Source: Austropuccinia psidii (lineage: Eukaryota > Basidiomycota > Pucciniomycetes > Pucciniales > Sphaerophragmiaceae). Taken from it: a DNA stretch of 64,000 nucleotides. Under the pieces are notes generated by a model. It did no database searches and was not told the DNA's origin. It saw nothing but the letters and a program-made list of their open reading frames with translations. Positions 11,502-22,130 of this stretch are shown here, in pieces; within the stretch, counting starts at the first letter, position 1, and each line of letters begins with the position of its first letter. The stretch is from the NCBI GenBank assembly GCA_023105745.1, contig JALGQZ010000011.1, positions 14,413,975 through 14,477,974 on the forward strand, in the 5' to 3' direction. The position numbers were made by a program, and so were the translations under genes.

Positions 11502-12263
11502 TGTCACAGGGGCTCTTTGAAGTGAAGAGGGCCTGGCACTCATTAAACTGGGACTCACTTATGGAGGGCTCAAGTATTGGACAACAGTGAGTACACTTAA
11601 GAGTGTAAATAAAATAAGATTCTTAATAAGATAAATATAAGAAAAGAAGAAAAAAAGATAATAAAAGTAAGAATGAAAGAACCAATCACAAACAAGTCCA
11701 AGTCCACTGTTTCAACCTGTCAGAAAGAAAGAGAGGGGTTAATAAGGATATGGCCACCACAACATCACTAAACAGGCGAGGAAAACATGAAAATACTAAC
11801 TTAATACCAATAAATATAATAACCAAAAATAAACAAAAGAAGATTCATTAAAGAATAAATCAACTATATTAATCAACTGGAGAAAAAGTCCCCAGAGGGA
11901 GGAAGAGGGTCTGGTGTATGTGAGAATACACCAGCCCTGATGCAAAGAGTGAATTTTCTTGATAGGAATATTGATTTTGATTGATTTGGATGATACATCC
12001 CCTGTATGGATGTACAGGGTTGGTACAAGATGCGTGGTGGAGCTGGGTGATCATATTGTTTCAGTCTTGTGAATACAAACTGTATTTGGGATATCCAGAC
12101 TGTACAAGTATTGACAGGCTTCATTGATGAAAAAAGCTGTATTCATGTTTCAGAAAGAAGATTTGCTGAAACTAATTTCTAATATACATACTTGATTTTC
12201 TGGTTTCATGAGTTTAAGTGTGTTTAAGATTGAAATCCCTTACCTCTTATAGTGGCTGTGAAA
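11502..12263 (-). repeat. 3' LTR of element D (LTR-2, 762 bp)
   Basis: Matches 54739-55499 end to end, including ggactcacttatggagggct near the lower end and the block around GATGTACAGGGT. The lower end is TGTCACAGGGG. The flanking AAAGG (11497-11501) equals the five bases after the other LTR. Differences between the two LTRs are many, in keeping with an old insertion. Confidence 0.87.
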
Positions 12264-13289
12264 GTATCCCCCTCTTGAAACTGATGGGCTTCTGAACACC
12301 GTAATACCTTTCCACTCTTGAGTGTAATCCCCAATTCCCCACAAAATTTCTAAAATTTTTAATTTTTAATTTCCTTTCCTCTTGATCATAATACTGAAAA
12401 TCCTTCCCTTCAATTATCCTTGTTCTTTCCTGATTTCATTAAATTAAGTCTTCTCCATTAAGTAAGGGATTCTCCTTTCTTGAGTTGTTTCCCACTTGAA
12501 GTATTTTATGCTTGAATAAGGAAGGTTTGGTGGCCATGGGCTGAATCCCAAAAATGGAGGCCACCATCACCTCCAGCTTGGAAAATTGTGAAGGATGGTT
12601 AGATGAATGTCTAGCCACCCCCAAGGACTGGCCATAAACTGTTTGAGGTCTTTTATTACACCAATTCCTTCAATATTCATATCCAAGAAGGGGGCTTGTC
12701 CCCATAAATCTTGAGAAAATGGGCCCAAATGGCCTTTGGAGGTCACTTGGGTCCATTGTGGTTCTTTTTATTCCTTGCCAAACTATGGAATTTATCCTTG
12801 AAATCGGAAATCTGGCCATTTTTTCCCATTTCTGGCCTTTATGGCCATCTTTGTTTTTAATGACCCACTTCTGATGTGCTGTGGTCCACACTATGTGCAG
12901 GCAATGGAAGTCCCCAGGGCCCAATTTTGAAGGGGTTACAAGGGGAGCAAGGAAGATGATGGTAGCTAAATTGGCCCATATGGCCTGGAATTCTGAGACC
13001 AGTCCAGCACCATAAAGAAAAAGGGGGAATTCCCAAGGACTGGAAGGGAGGTCCACCCTTGCTGATTGGGACCAGAATTGAATTGTGCACCTTGAGGGGG
13101 TCCATAATTCAACATGGCCCCAGAAACTTGATGTGATTCACAAATTTGATATGCATATCTGACACCCTTGACTCTTTTGCCTTCATAGCTCCAGAAATGA
13201 GTTCCGAGATGACCAAACTTACTAAATCATCCCCTTCTGTTCTGCTGCCATCTGTCCTTTGTGGTTCCAGCATCTTCAGCTGGCTGGGT
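12264..13289. other. Non-coding 3' region of element D with polypurine tract
   Basis: Lies between the antisense frame and the 3' LTR. On the minus strand CAAGAGGGGGATAC (12277-12264) directly precedes the LTR and is the likely polypurine tract. Long minus-strand frames (13056-12670, 13105-12857) are rich in Pro, Gly, Leu and Phe and overlap one another, which suggests composition rather than coding. Nothing else is recognised. Confidence 0.5.
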
Positions 13290-14450
13290 CCCCCTTGGTC
13301 AATGGCTTTTTCAGGTAATTTAGATCCTTACCAGACTTATGATGGATACAGAGATGTAGAAGTTCTTTATCCTGCCTGTACTGAAGTCTTGAAGAAGGGG
13401 AAAAAATGCTTCCAGCCTCATACACCCCAGTCTTCTAAGTGAAATCACTTCTTTGTTGGAAAGAAACCTTTCCAACCTCCAGAGACTCCAACTTCCAACA
13501 TCAGGTGGTATTTCTGGAGTAGAAGAATGGTCCTTTTGGAAGAGATTTCCCAGTTTCTGAGGCTCCTACTCCTGATGCTTCTTCAGGGTATGCCAACTGT
13601 AAGTGTGATGGCTTTCTTGATTGATTGTGATACTGATATTCTGTATTAGTGACTGGTTCCAGGCAGAGGGATGTGGCTAGGTGGACCAATGTTGGAGGGC
13701 TGATTTCCTTTGGTGGTAGGCCAATTTATTCCAGCTCAGAGGTCCCCATTTCCAGGGTCAACAGCCAGGGTGCGGCAAAGAGACTGAGAAGAATTTCCAG
13801 TTTAACCACCAATCCCAATGATGAAGGTAGTGATGAGCTAGATGGTGAAGAAGTTAAGGTAGTACCTAGCTCTATTGGCCACCAGTCCAGTACTTCACTT
13901 CCCAGCCTTCTTCCAGAATACTCCAAAGCCAAGTAATACCAAGTAATCCCAGAAAATTTGAAACAGTCCTTTTCAATATTCCTCCTCCTTCACAAAATCC
14001 TTCCACTGGCAGGCGTGCCCTGATATCACCAGTGAGGCAATCACCCATCCCAAAGCGCAGAAATGCTATAATGGTCACCTCCCAATAACTACAAACTATG
14101 GCCAGCTCCAAAAGAAAAAGAGAAAAAGAGAATATCTATCACCCTTATCATTTTCTTCTGCCCAGGTATTTTAGGAAAGGGAATGTTGGCCTATTTGGGT
14201 TACCAGAGAAGATCCAAATATGGCAAACAATGGCCAACATGCTGTGGCCAGATTGTTTATAATAGTTGACAAATATAGTAGGGAGGTAATCACTTATGCT
14301 AATGATAGGATGATTCCTGGTACTGTTTCTGAGGAGATGGCTGCTAAACCTGCATGGTACAAGGATGAATTGATTGATGATTTTCAGAGAATCTGTGATG
14401 ATTTGGGTAAAGATAAATGGTTTCCTTGTCCTTGTTTGTGTTTGGTTTGA
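13290..14450 (+). pseudogene. Antisense coding-like frame of element D, between pol and the 3' LTR
   Basis: The plus strand, opposite to D's genes, carries protein-like segments in three frames. An N-terminal piece has DGYRDVEVLYPACTEVLKKG and KKCF (13340-13420), then GPFGRDFPVSEAPTPDASSG (~13530). The middle piece is VTGSRQRDVARWTNVGG and GRPIYSSSEVPISRVN (13646-13770), followed by an acidic run, DEGSDELDGEEVKVV. The C-terminal piece AVARLFIIVDKYSREVITYA, EEMAAKPAWYKDELIDDF (14240-14400) looks helical. Frameshifts and stops separate them (13441, 13937). From memory the same protein recurs in A. psidii as an anonymous family; function unknown. D's duplication shows the region lies inside D. 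It could be an element-encoded antisense ORF or an older insertion. Confidence 0.55.
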
Positions 14451-14480
14451 CTTTTATCCCCACTATTATAACTACTAACA

Positions 14481-14845
14481 TTACAAATAAATGGAACCTC
14501 CCAATACATGATATGGGATGGGATGATGCTGCTTTATAAAGAAATAAAAGAAACAAGTTTCACACAAGTGAAGAAAGAAAAGAAAATGAAATGAAAAGAA
14601 AGTAAAGAAACTTCTGAGAGGTGTCTTTCTTGTGGTGATTTGCTTAAATTTTGGCAATAAATTTTGCTTAAAGATAAAACCCAGCATTTGTTGCTCACAG
14701 AGTGGCCAAGGTGTTGTTTTACAAGCAGTAGAAACTCTCAGAGATGCATACCAGGAGATGGAACTTACTTTAATAACTTCCACTCCCAACCAAGAACAAT
14801 AAAATAACAGAAAACAATTTTCCATAAATGAGTTCGAGATTTTAG
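14481..14845 (-). pseudogene. Possible chromodomain remnant and 3' region of element D
   Basis: Minus-strand reading from 14845 starts EVSKI and then, with frame changes, GKLF and YFIVLGWEWK. This loosely fits the EV-I-D-KLKRGKLWYLVEWKG chromodomain end expected here. The region below 14740 is A/T- and GAAA-rich with no clear domain. The assignment rests on position and a few residues. Confidence 0.35.
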
Positions 14846-15046
14846 ATACTTCTTGTAATTGCTTCATGTAGACAATTACTGCTTACTGTTATGATCACTA
14901 GTATTGTATAAATAGTAAAAGAAATAATGAATTCCTTAATTATTTAATTGTGGTTATAATAATTTCATTCTTATATTTCAAGAGAACAGTCATAGTATTG
15001 GTTTTTAATAGTAATATTATCAACAATTTCATAGACACATCTTACA
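14846..15046 (+). repeat. Truncated LTR-3 fragment inside element D
   Basis: About 200 bp match the terminal part of the F LTRs in opposite orientation to D: TACTTCTTGTAATTG at the left, ACTAGTATTGTATAA in the middle, CATAGACACATCTTACA at the right end (15046). The rest of the 1.9 kb LTR is absent, so this is a remnant. It separates D's integrase end (LEPVK) from the putative chromodomain. No target duplication was found. Confidence 0.6.
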
Positions 15047-15800
15047 GCTTGACTGCTTGACTGGTTCTAATAATAACACATAGAATACAGGTTGAACTTA
15101 CTTCAATTGAAAAGGCTACTTGAGGTGATATGCATGGCTTCCAATCTTCTTCAAGACTTCAAAAAGTTGAAAGGATCTTTTTGAAAGTTTTTTGGTGGGT
15201 CTTATAGTCTTAATAATCTTTGAGGCTAGCCATACGTTTTCCCCAGGTTGGAAATCAGGTGGAAATTTCCTTTTTCTACCTGCATACTTCTCAAACCACC
15301 TTATTGCTGACTTCAATTCCTCTTTGAATACTTGATGGAATTATTGAGGATTTGTTCATACCTTTACAGAAGGTGTTTCTTCAGAAATATGAATTGAATA
15401 AAAGCTAGGATTTGTTCCATAAATGGTGAAAAAATGTGATTGTTTAGTTGATGAATGTTCTGCATTATTGTAGGAAAATTCAGCCAGAGGGAGCCATATG
15501 TGCCAATAATCTTGATGGTAACTGAAATACATTCCAAGATATTGTTCTAGAATTTTATTTACCCTCTTTCTCTATCCATCTGTTTCAGGTGAAAAGCAGC
15601 AGAAAGATCTCTTGATATCTTGAGCTGCAGACATAATTGGGTCCAGAATGATGAAACAAATAATGAACCTCTATCACTAACAATGCTGACTGGAAGTTAA
15701 TTCTTGGAAAATACATGACTGATGAAGATTTGATCTAAGTCCAAAGCAGTAATTGTTGAATAAGCTGGAATGAATATTGCAATTTTCGAGAATCTGTCCA
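15047..15800 (-). pseudogene. Integrase core and C-terminus of element D
   Basis: Continues D's integrase on the far side of element A: DRFSKIAIFIPAYSTITALD from 15800, then IVSDRGSLFVSSFWTQL with the second catalytic Asp (~15680) and SRDLSAAFHL near the Glu region. The 66-residue frame 15316-15116 gives AIRWFEKYAGRKRKFPPDF, then VWLASKIIKTIRPTKKLS and HAYHLK, the integrase C-terminal SH3-like module. LEPVK at ~15060 is the last recognisable piece. Several stops are present. Confidence 0.8.
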
Positions 15801-17035
15801 TGTCAGCCTGTGACTCAAAACCAGAGCACAAGCATGACAGCCAAATACCATAAATCAAAGGTATAGCCAAGATACCACCAAAACATGAAGCTGAACCAAA
15901 TCAGCTTAAAAGGTATCAAGCTGAAGAGGAAACCCACCCCTTTCCAAATATGCAAGTCCCATGACCATAGGACAAAGAATAACAAAGTTATTCCTGCTCA
16001 AAGTTATTGCTGAGCATAAACCTTAATTTTCACCTCTCAAGAGGCTTAACCCCATCAAATGGGTATTAAAAATGAATCTCTAAGTTAGGGATATCCAATG
16101 GTACCAGCCAAACTGAGCTAGCACCAGTATTACAGAAGTTATGGCCAAATTCAGGCAAAATAAGGGTAAATGAAATATTCACCTCTCATCTAACTTCTAC
16201 AGTTTTAGTGCGAGATACCTAAAGTGGGGTCTTTTTGGAAAGAGAATAATCAGAGCCATCTGATGGTGCTAATCGTTTCCCCATATCTCATTCAGAACAA
16301 AATATATAAGGAAAACAAGCCCAATACAGCTTTTTGCCTAAAACACACATATCTTATTTAATGATAACCATATTGAATGAGGTACCATTGTGTAGAACAC
16401 ATGCAGTGCTACACACTGAACCAATTTTGAGGTTGATATCTCAAAAACTGACAAGATTATGGCTGTTTGAAGGTCAAAATTCAACAATTTGGCCAATACA
16501 GCCTTACCATGGGATAATATCCCATAACCATGATTATGAGGTGTCGAATAGATGAAGAAGCTTGTTTTTACTTCAATACTGGGGTCCCATACAGGTTCTG
16601 TACAGCATTATACGCATCATACAAGTCAGAATTAGGCTATGTGGTGCCCAGATGAAACTTTCACCCTGTATTGGTGAAAACTGCCAAGATGTGGTTTCAA
16701 AACAACATCTGAGCAAAACACAGGCTATACAGGCCTTTGGCAAACCACAAGCCTGTCCATGAGAGTGAAAAATCTTCAAATCCTCTACGTTAAAAGGTCT
16801 AGCAGCCCTTTCACTGCCAGAAAAGGAATCCCCATCTTTCTCTTGAATTCCTACATAGTACAACTGTCAAAAGCAGCTATACTCTTGGAAATAATCAGGT
16901 TATACTTTAAATTTAAGTATTGTAGCTCTTATTACAGTAATCAAAGTGGTAAGACTGCACCCAGGGCTTTCAACAGCACTCAACACCACTATATTATTAT
17001 AGTAAAGCCCTTATTATCTTATTCTAAACCCTTAT
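15801..17035 (+). repeat. 5' LTR of element A, first part (LTR-1)
   Basis: Begins TGTCAGCCTGTGACTC, like the 3' LTR at 25367. At 17035 it is interrupted by a solo LTR of the same family in the opposite direction; the last five bases, CTTAT (17031-17035), are duplicated on the other side. Confidence 0.9.
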
Positions 17036-18465
17036 TGTTAGGTTGAGTCTATGTTGAAGTGGTAATAAGGCTATTTACAACTAAAACTATGACTGTGACA
17101 CGTAGACAATAGTTTAAAATGAAGGCTTGTGGTTTAAAATGATGATTATAAGATAATAAAGGGGTTCTACTATTGGATAATAGTGGTGGTGAGCGCTGTT
17201 GAGAACCCTGGGTGCAGTCTTACCACTTTGATTACTGTAATAAGAGCTACAATACTTAAATTTAAAGTATAACCTGATTATTTCCAAGAGTATAGCTGCT
17301 TTTGACAGTTGTACTATGTAGGAATTCAAGAGCAGGATGAGGAGACAATTCTGGCTGTGAAAAGCCTCCTTTTTATCCTGAAATGGGGTGGAAAGGGTGC
17401 TAGGCCTTTCCACGTAGAGGAAGTGAAGACTTTTCACTTTCTAGGACTGGCTTGTGGTTTGCAAACAGCCTTTATAGCCTGTATTGGGCCCAGATGTGGT
17501 TTTGAAACCACATCTGGGCAGTTTTCACCAATACAGGGTGAAAATTTCATCTGGGGACCTCACAGCTTGATTCTGATGTGTATGACGTGTAGAATGCTGT
17601 ACAGAAACTGTATGGGACCCCAGTATTGACTGACTTATGGGGTATTGAAGTATTAACATGCTTCTTTGTCTGTTTGACACCTCATAACCAGAGTACAACT
17701 GTATCCTGTCATAATACAGCTGTATTGATCATATTGTGGGATTATAACCTTAAAATGGCCATACCTCTGTCCGTTTTTGAGATATAATGCTCAAATTTGG
17801 TTCATTGGATAGCCCTATATGAGCTCTACACAATGATACCCAATTTGGTATGGTTATCATTAAATATGACAAAGTTAATCCATGTACAAGGTTTTCGTAC
17901 ATAGGCGTGGTTTGGGCAAAAAGCTGTATTGAGCTTGTTTGCCTCATAACTTCTGTCATAGTTGAGATATGAAGAAGTGGATGGCACCCTCAGATAGCCC
18001 TGATTGTGCTCTTTCCAAAAATACCCCACTTCAGGTATCTCACACTAAACTGTAGAAGTTAGATGAGAGGTGAATGTTTTGTTCACCCTTATTTGGCCTG
18101 AATTTGACCATAACTCAAGTAATACTGGTGCTAGCTCAGTTTGGCTGATACCATTGGATGGCCCTGGCTTAGAACTTCATTTTGAATACCCATTTGATGG
18201 GGTTAAGCCTCTTCTAGATTTTAGATGAGAGGTGGAAATTAAGGTTTATGCTCAGCAACATCTTTGAGCAGGAATAACTTTGTTATTCTTTGTCCTATGG
18301 TGATGGGACTTATATTTTAAGAAAGAGGTGAGTTTCCTCTTTATTTTGATACCTTTTGAGCTGATTTGGCTCAGCTCCAAGGTTTGGTGGTATGTTGGCT
18401 ATACCAATGGTTTATGGTATTTTGGCTGTCATGCTTGTGCTCTGGTTTTGAGTCACAGGCTGACA
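17036..18465 (-). repeat. Solo LTR-1 inside the 5' LTR of element A
   Basis: Complete 1430-bp LTR-1 in minus orientation. In plus sense it starts TGTTAGGTTGAGTC and ends GAGTCACAGGCTGACA. A perfect duplication, CTTAT, lies at 17031-17035 and 18466-18470. No internal region remains, as expected after recombination between the two LTRs of a full element. It holds the longest palindrome in the window (17488-17519). Confidence 0.9.
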
Positions 18466-18470
18466 CTTAT

Positions 18471-18570
18471 TATCCTCAAAAACCTTTTATTTACCATTTT
18501 AATCATTTCACAGTCATAGGTAAAGCTTGTAAATAAAATTATACACCTTTATAATAGACTCAGCCTGACA
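18471..18570 (+). repeat. 5' LTR of element A, last part
   Basis: Resumes after the solo LTR and ends ...GACTCAGCCTGACA, matching the end of the 3' LTR (26680-26780). The primer-site motif of the leader follows directly. Confidence 0.9.
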
Positions 18571-19202
18571 TTTTGGGGGCCTGGCCATGTTTTTTTGAAT
18601 TTTTTGGACTTTATAAGTAAGTTTTTCTCTTATTTTCTCTATTCTGAAAAGTTCTTTTACCTTTTTTTAGGCATAATTTCTTTATAAATATATATATATT
18701 ATATATATATTATATATATTTTGATAGTGGTATATGTCATATACCACTATTATTTATCTTCTTTGAATCAAATTGTAGAGTGGTTGATTATAACTTGATC
18801 ACCAAAACATCCCTTATTTCTGGTGTGTTTTACATGTAAAAACACTTTAAGCCATTAATAAAGTCCTTTTTTAATTAATATAAGGACACCTATTACTATA
18901 AAACCAAAAATTGAGGCATGGTTGAGTGTATTGTTGATTCAATTACACTCTTACATACCACTTTTATCAGATTATACTTGCTAATTAAAAGTTATTCTGT
19001 GAGATACTGGCATACAAACAGTGTACCAGATATCTGTAAGCTGTATCTCTGATGTGAAATTGGTAATTCAATTACACTGTCATTATAGCAGGGCATATTG
19101 TAGTGACATACAAGCCCAGAGGCCATTCTTAGAAATGAAAACAGAATTTTAAGAAGTATTAACTGACATTAAGCCCTCTTTTCCTGTTTGATTCAGTGGA
19201 AG
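18571..19202 (+). other. Leader of element A: primer-site region, possible intron, hairpin
   Basis: Starts TTTTGGGGGCCTGGCC, the same motif that follows the 5' LTRs of B, F and H, so probably the primer-binding site, though it does not start with a classical TGG next to the LTR. A GTAAGT at about 18616 and a pyrimidine-rich run ending in GATTCAG just before the gag-like frame (~19195) could bound a leader intron; B has GTGAGT and the same GATTCAG. A TA-rich block (18684-18722) leads into a near-perfect hairpin (18724-18750). Confidence 0.55.
18724..18750 (+). repeat. 13-bp-arm palindrome in the leader of element A
   Basis: ATAGTGGTATATG, one T, then CATATACCACTAT. The arms are perfectly complementary. 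Element B keeps only the right arm (ACATATACCACC, ~44823). Confidence 0.8.
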
Positions 19203-20657
19203 AAAACTACATACCACTTGAGACCAAGTCACAGGCCAACACACCAGTGACACCCTCAGAACCAGAGGGCAGCAAGGGCAAAGGAAAGAGGGATAGTGAA
19301 GGCCTGATTACAGCAAAGCAGTGGACACGGATTGCCACTCAGAGGAATAGAAAATGACAAAACTCTGATTCAATAAAAGGTAAACAAACCTTAACCACTT
19401 ATATAAGGGAAAATACCATAATTAACCCAGTTGTAACCTCTAAAGGTAAAATTTGAAAATCAGCAGACAACAAATTTGTACAAAGCACATTCAAAGGTAA
19501 ATACCCCAAGAAAATAAAGTTTTTGACTGATTGCAAACACTGATATGTCAACTGTACACCTCAGAAACCTTGGCTTCCAAAGGAACCAACCAGAGGACAG
19601 AGAAGGCTTGTCCAGAACCAGAAGAGCTGGAAGAGGACACCTTGGACACAGTTGTGGATGGCAAGACACTGAGGGAAATCATACTCACCCTGCCATTCAC
19701 TTTCCAATTCAACAGGAACCTCAAACCAGAGGACTGAAAAGACATGGATCAAGTTCTTCAGCTCCACCAACTCCTCAAAGATTTATTTCAATGGAGCATG
19801 GACAACAAGAGGTTCAACCTGGCATCCCACTGGGCAGAAATCGGAGCAACTTGCCAGAAGATTTGTCTCAAAAAGATAGACTTCAGAGACCTTATGGTAA
19901 TCACTAAAGGTTGGAATCCTACCAGGCAGTTCAGAATCCTGGAGGTGAGGGCAAACAGAATAAAGGAGAATCAAGCCACTCTCCAAGCTATAGAAGAACA
20001 GCTGACCCAGACAGGGCATACTCAGATTCCTTCAGGCTCACAAGGAGCAGGCCAAATCAGCTCTCCAGTGGCTTCACACCATTCAGAAATGAACAGATCA
20101 GTGGCCAAGAGTCACCATTCTTCACAATCCCAGGAAGTTTCCAGGAGAAGACAAGGATACAAGGGAAAAAAAATACCACCTTCAGCCAGAGGAAGATAGA
20201 GTCAGACCCAATGATCCAGAAGCTGTTGGATTTGGTGAAAGAAGTGCACAAGAACCAGAAGTAGTTGTAAATAACTTTAGAATCAGTAGCCCATTAATAG
20301 AAATATTAACCCCACTCAGATTGATCATAATGTTTCCACACCTGAGAGTAACCTAAACAGTGATGCACTATGGTTACAAATGTCCCAATATGCTGAGAAA
20401 ACTCAAAAGCAGTTTGCAGAACTTGAAGCAACCCATGAGAGGATGAAAATATTGACAGCCTCCATGGACAAAATTGTTAAAAAACTTCAATAAAAAATGC
20501 TAAATAGAGCAAAGCCTCTGAAGAAACCAACAAAAGACTGAATCTAGTATTTGAAGAACAACACTACAGCAAAAGGGACAGGGACTTTCTGGATCAAGAC
20601 ATAAAAAAACTGTTTAATGTCTACAATAACATGAAGCCCCAACCATAAGGCCATGTT
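19203..20657 (+). pseudogene. gag N-terminal region of element A (polyprotein frame)
   Basis: The polyprotein frame gives ENYIPLETKSQANTPVTPSE, GFQRNQPEDREGLSRTRR and, from 19911, ESYQAVQNPGGEGKQNKGE. This is basic, Ser/Pro-rich and disordered-looking. It is cut by TGA at about 19356 and 19455 and by TAA at 19905 (CAA in B). Downstream, LWLQMSQYAEKTQKQFAELE (~20370) and the 20560-20640 block are coiled-coil gag sequence, with one or two small indels relative to B. ORF1 overlaps it in the +1 frame (19744-20199). Confidence 0.7.
19744..20264 (+). pseudogene. ORF1 of element A: helix-rich protein in the +1 frame overlapping gag
   Basis: From ATG 19744 the frame gives DQVLQLHQLLKDLFQWSMDN, FNLASHWAEIGATCQKICL, LMVITKGWNPTRQF and ENQATLQAIEEQLTQ. 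This is an amphipathic, Trp/Leu-rich protein that reads far more like a folded domain than the polyprotein frame on the same bases. A 1-bp indel near 20165 moves its end (MIQKLLDLVKEVHKNQK, stop 20262-20264) into another frame. Upstream the frame continues to about 19531 without an ATG, crossing a TGA at 19736 where B has TGG. The same protein occurs in B, and a shorter homologue in H. Function is unknown; it could be the true Gag N-terminal domain. Confidence 0.6.
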
Positions 20658-21755
20658 ATGGATAATCCATATCACCAAGATGACATCAAACCAGATGCCA
20701 TGTTGATAAATAAAGCAAGATATCCATCACAATACCAGGGTGGAAATAATATGTCTTATCCAGAGAAGGAAGCCTTGAAACAGCTTGCTGAGGCCTCAAG
20801 CTGGCCCAAATTCTCTGGAACTGGAGAATATGATCATATGGAGCTCATAGATTATATTGAAGGACTCTTCATTGATGTACCAAGCATACCAGACTACTGG
20901 ATTACTGCTAGACTTAATACAGCATTCAAAGGACATGCTAGTATATGGTACACAGAAATGAAAGAAATCCATGGAAGAAGAAACTGGCCATGGTGGAAGA
21001 GTCAATTAATCTAAAAGTACAGCAATGGTACTTGGATATGGAAGAAGACCATGTAATTTGAAAATGACAAATACTGTGTGGATAAAGATCCATATGAGTG
21101 GTGTCTCAGAAAGTCTAAAAGACTTAAAGCCGTTGATCCTCAGATGAACATCCAAATGAGGAATCACAAGCTTCTGACACAACTGCCAGGGGAACTAGAG
21201 CATGCAGTAAAATGCAGATGCAACCAAAATTGCACTCTAGATGACATTGCCAACACCTTACAAGACATAAGGAAAAGGACTAATATAGGGAAATACATCC
21301 CATATGAAAGAAGTGGTTTCAAAGAGAAACAACCTTTCAGGGTGGGGTTTGAAGACAAACCCAGAGAAAGGGTGGCAGAAGTGGCAAAGAAGAAAAATTC
21401 TTGTCACGACTGTGGTTCAACAAACCACTATGCCAACAACTGTCCAAAGGCAAAGAAAAAAGTCTATGCCATTGAGAAAGTCCCAAAGGAGGAATACCCC
21501 ACAGAGGATTCTGACTCAGACTCTCTGGGTGATGCCATCAAAAAACAATCTGATGATGACCAAGACCCAAGAGAAGAATTCCTAGTGGAATACCAAGAGG
21601 TAACCCCACTAGAAATCCAAGACATACAGTTGGAAGCAGGCATGCCACAAGATACTGCCAAAAAAACTTGTGCAAACACACACAAGATACACAAACATTC
21701 TTGGTTACACCAACCAAAGGAATGGCATAAATACATGGAACAGCCACAAAAATGA
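20658..21755 (+). pseudogene. gag core and zinc knuckle of element A
   Basis: Contains the capsid-like core: SWPKFSGTGEYDHMELIDYI, then DYWITARLNTAFKGHASIWY and GRRNWPWWKSQLI, followed by TAA at 21012. It resumes with DKDPYEWCLRKSKRLKAVDP and the zinc knuckle CHDCGSTNHYANNC (21402-21443), a full CX2CX4HX4C with all ligands. An acidic tail (SDSDSLGDAIKKQSDDDQD) ends gag. A frameshift near 21660, where one C is missing relative to B, takes the reading out of frame into a stop at 21753. Confidence 0.85.
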
Positions 21756-22130
21756 GTGTTTGTATTGACAATGCTAAACATCCGTTGATCATTGACAGTG
21801 GAGCACACCACTCCATAGTGGCCAGAAATTATCTGGACAGCCACTTCCCAAACTGGGAAAATCTGCTCTTTCCCACCAAAGCAAAGAACTTCAACAGTTA
21901 ATCAGGGAGATGACTTCCATTTGGAAAATTATCAAAGAGATGATCATACCCCATAGGAAAGGTAACATCAGACTCAACCCAGAGTTTGTTGTGCTTGATG
22001 ATACCCACATCCAAGGGTTTTTGTTGGAAACAGATCACCAGAGGATGTATGGCGTAGATATTTACAATAGTAAAAACAGGCATATTACCATTGGTATCAA
22101 CAAGGAAAAGAAATTTTCACTTTATATATA
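21756..22130 (+). pseudogene. Protease of element A
   Basis: SVCIDNAKHPLIIDSGAHHS begins at about 21757; DSGA is the retroviral-type aspartic protease motif with catalytic Asp kept. A stop follows FNS at 21899 and a short deletion is present relative to B. The domain ends with FVVLDDTHIQGFLLETDHQR and YGVDIYNSKNRHITIGINK (22040-22100). TAG at 22129 separates it from the RT. Confidence 0.8.

Noticed and set aside
12670..13056. 128-codon minus-strand frame in the 3' region of D, with overlapping 13105-12857
   Set aside because: Low-complexity Pro/Gly/Leu/Phe composition, two frames open at once, no domain. Likely a by-product of base composition opposite the leader of the antisense frame.
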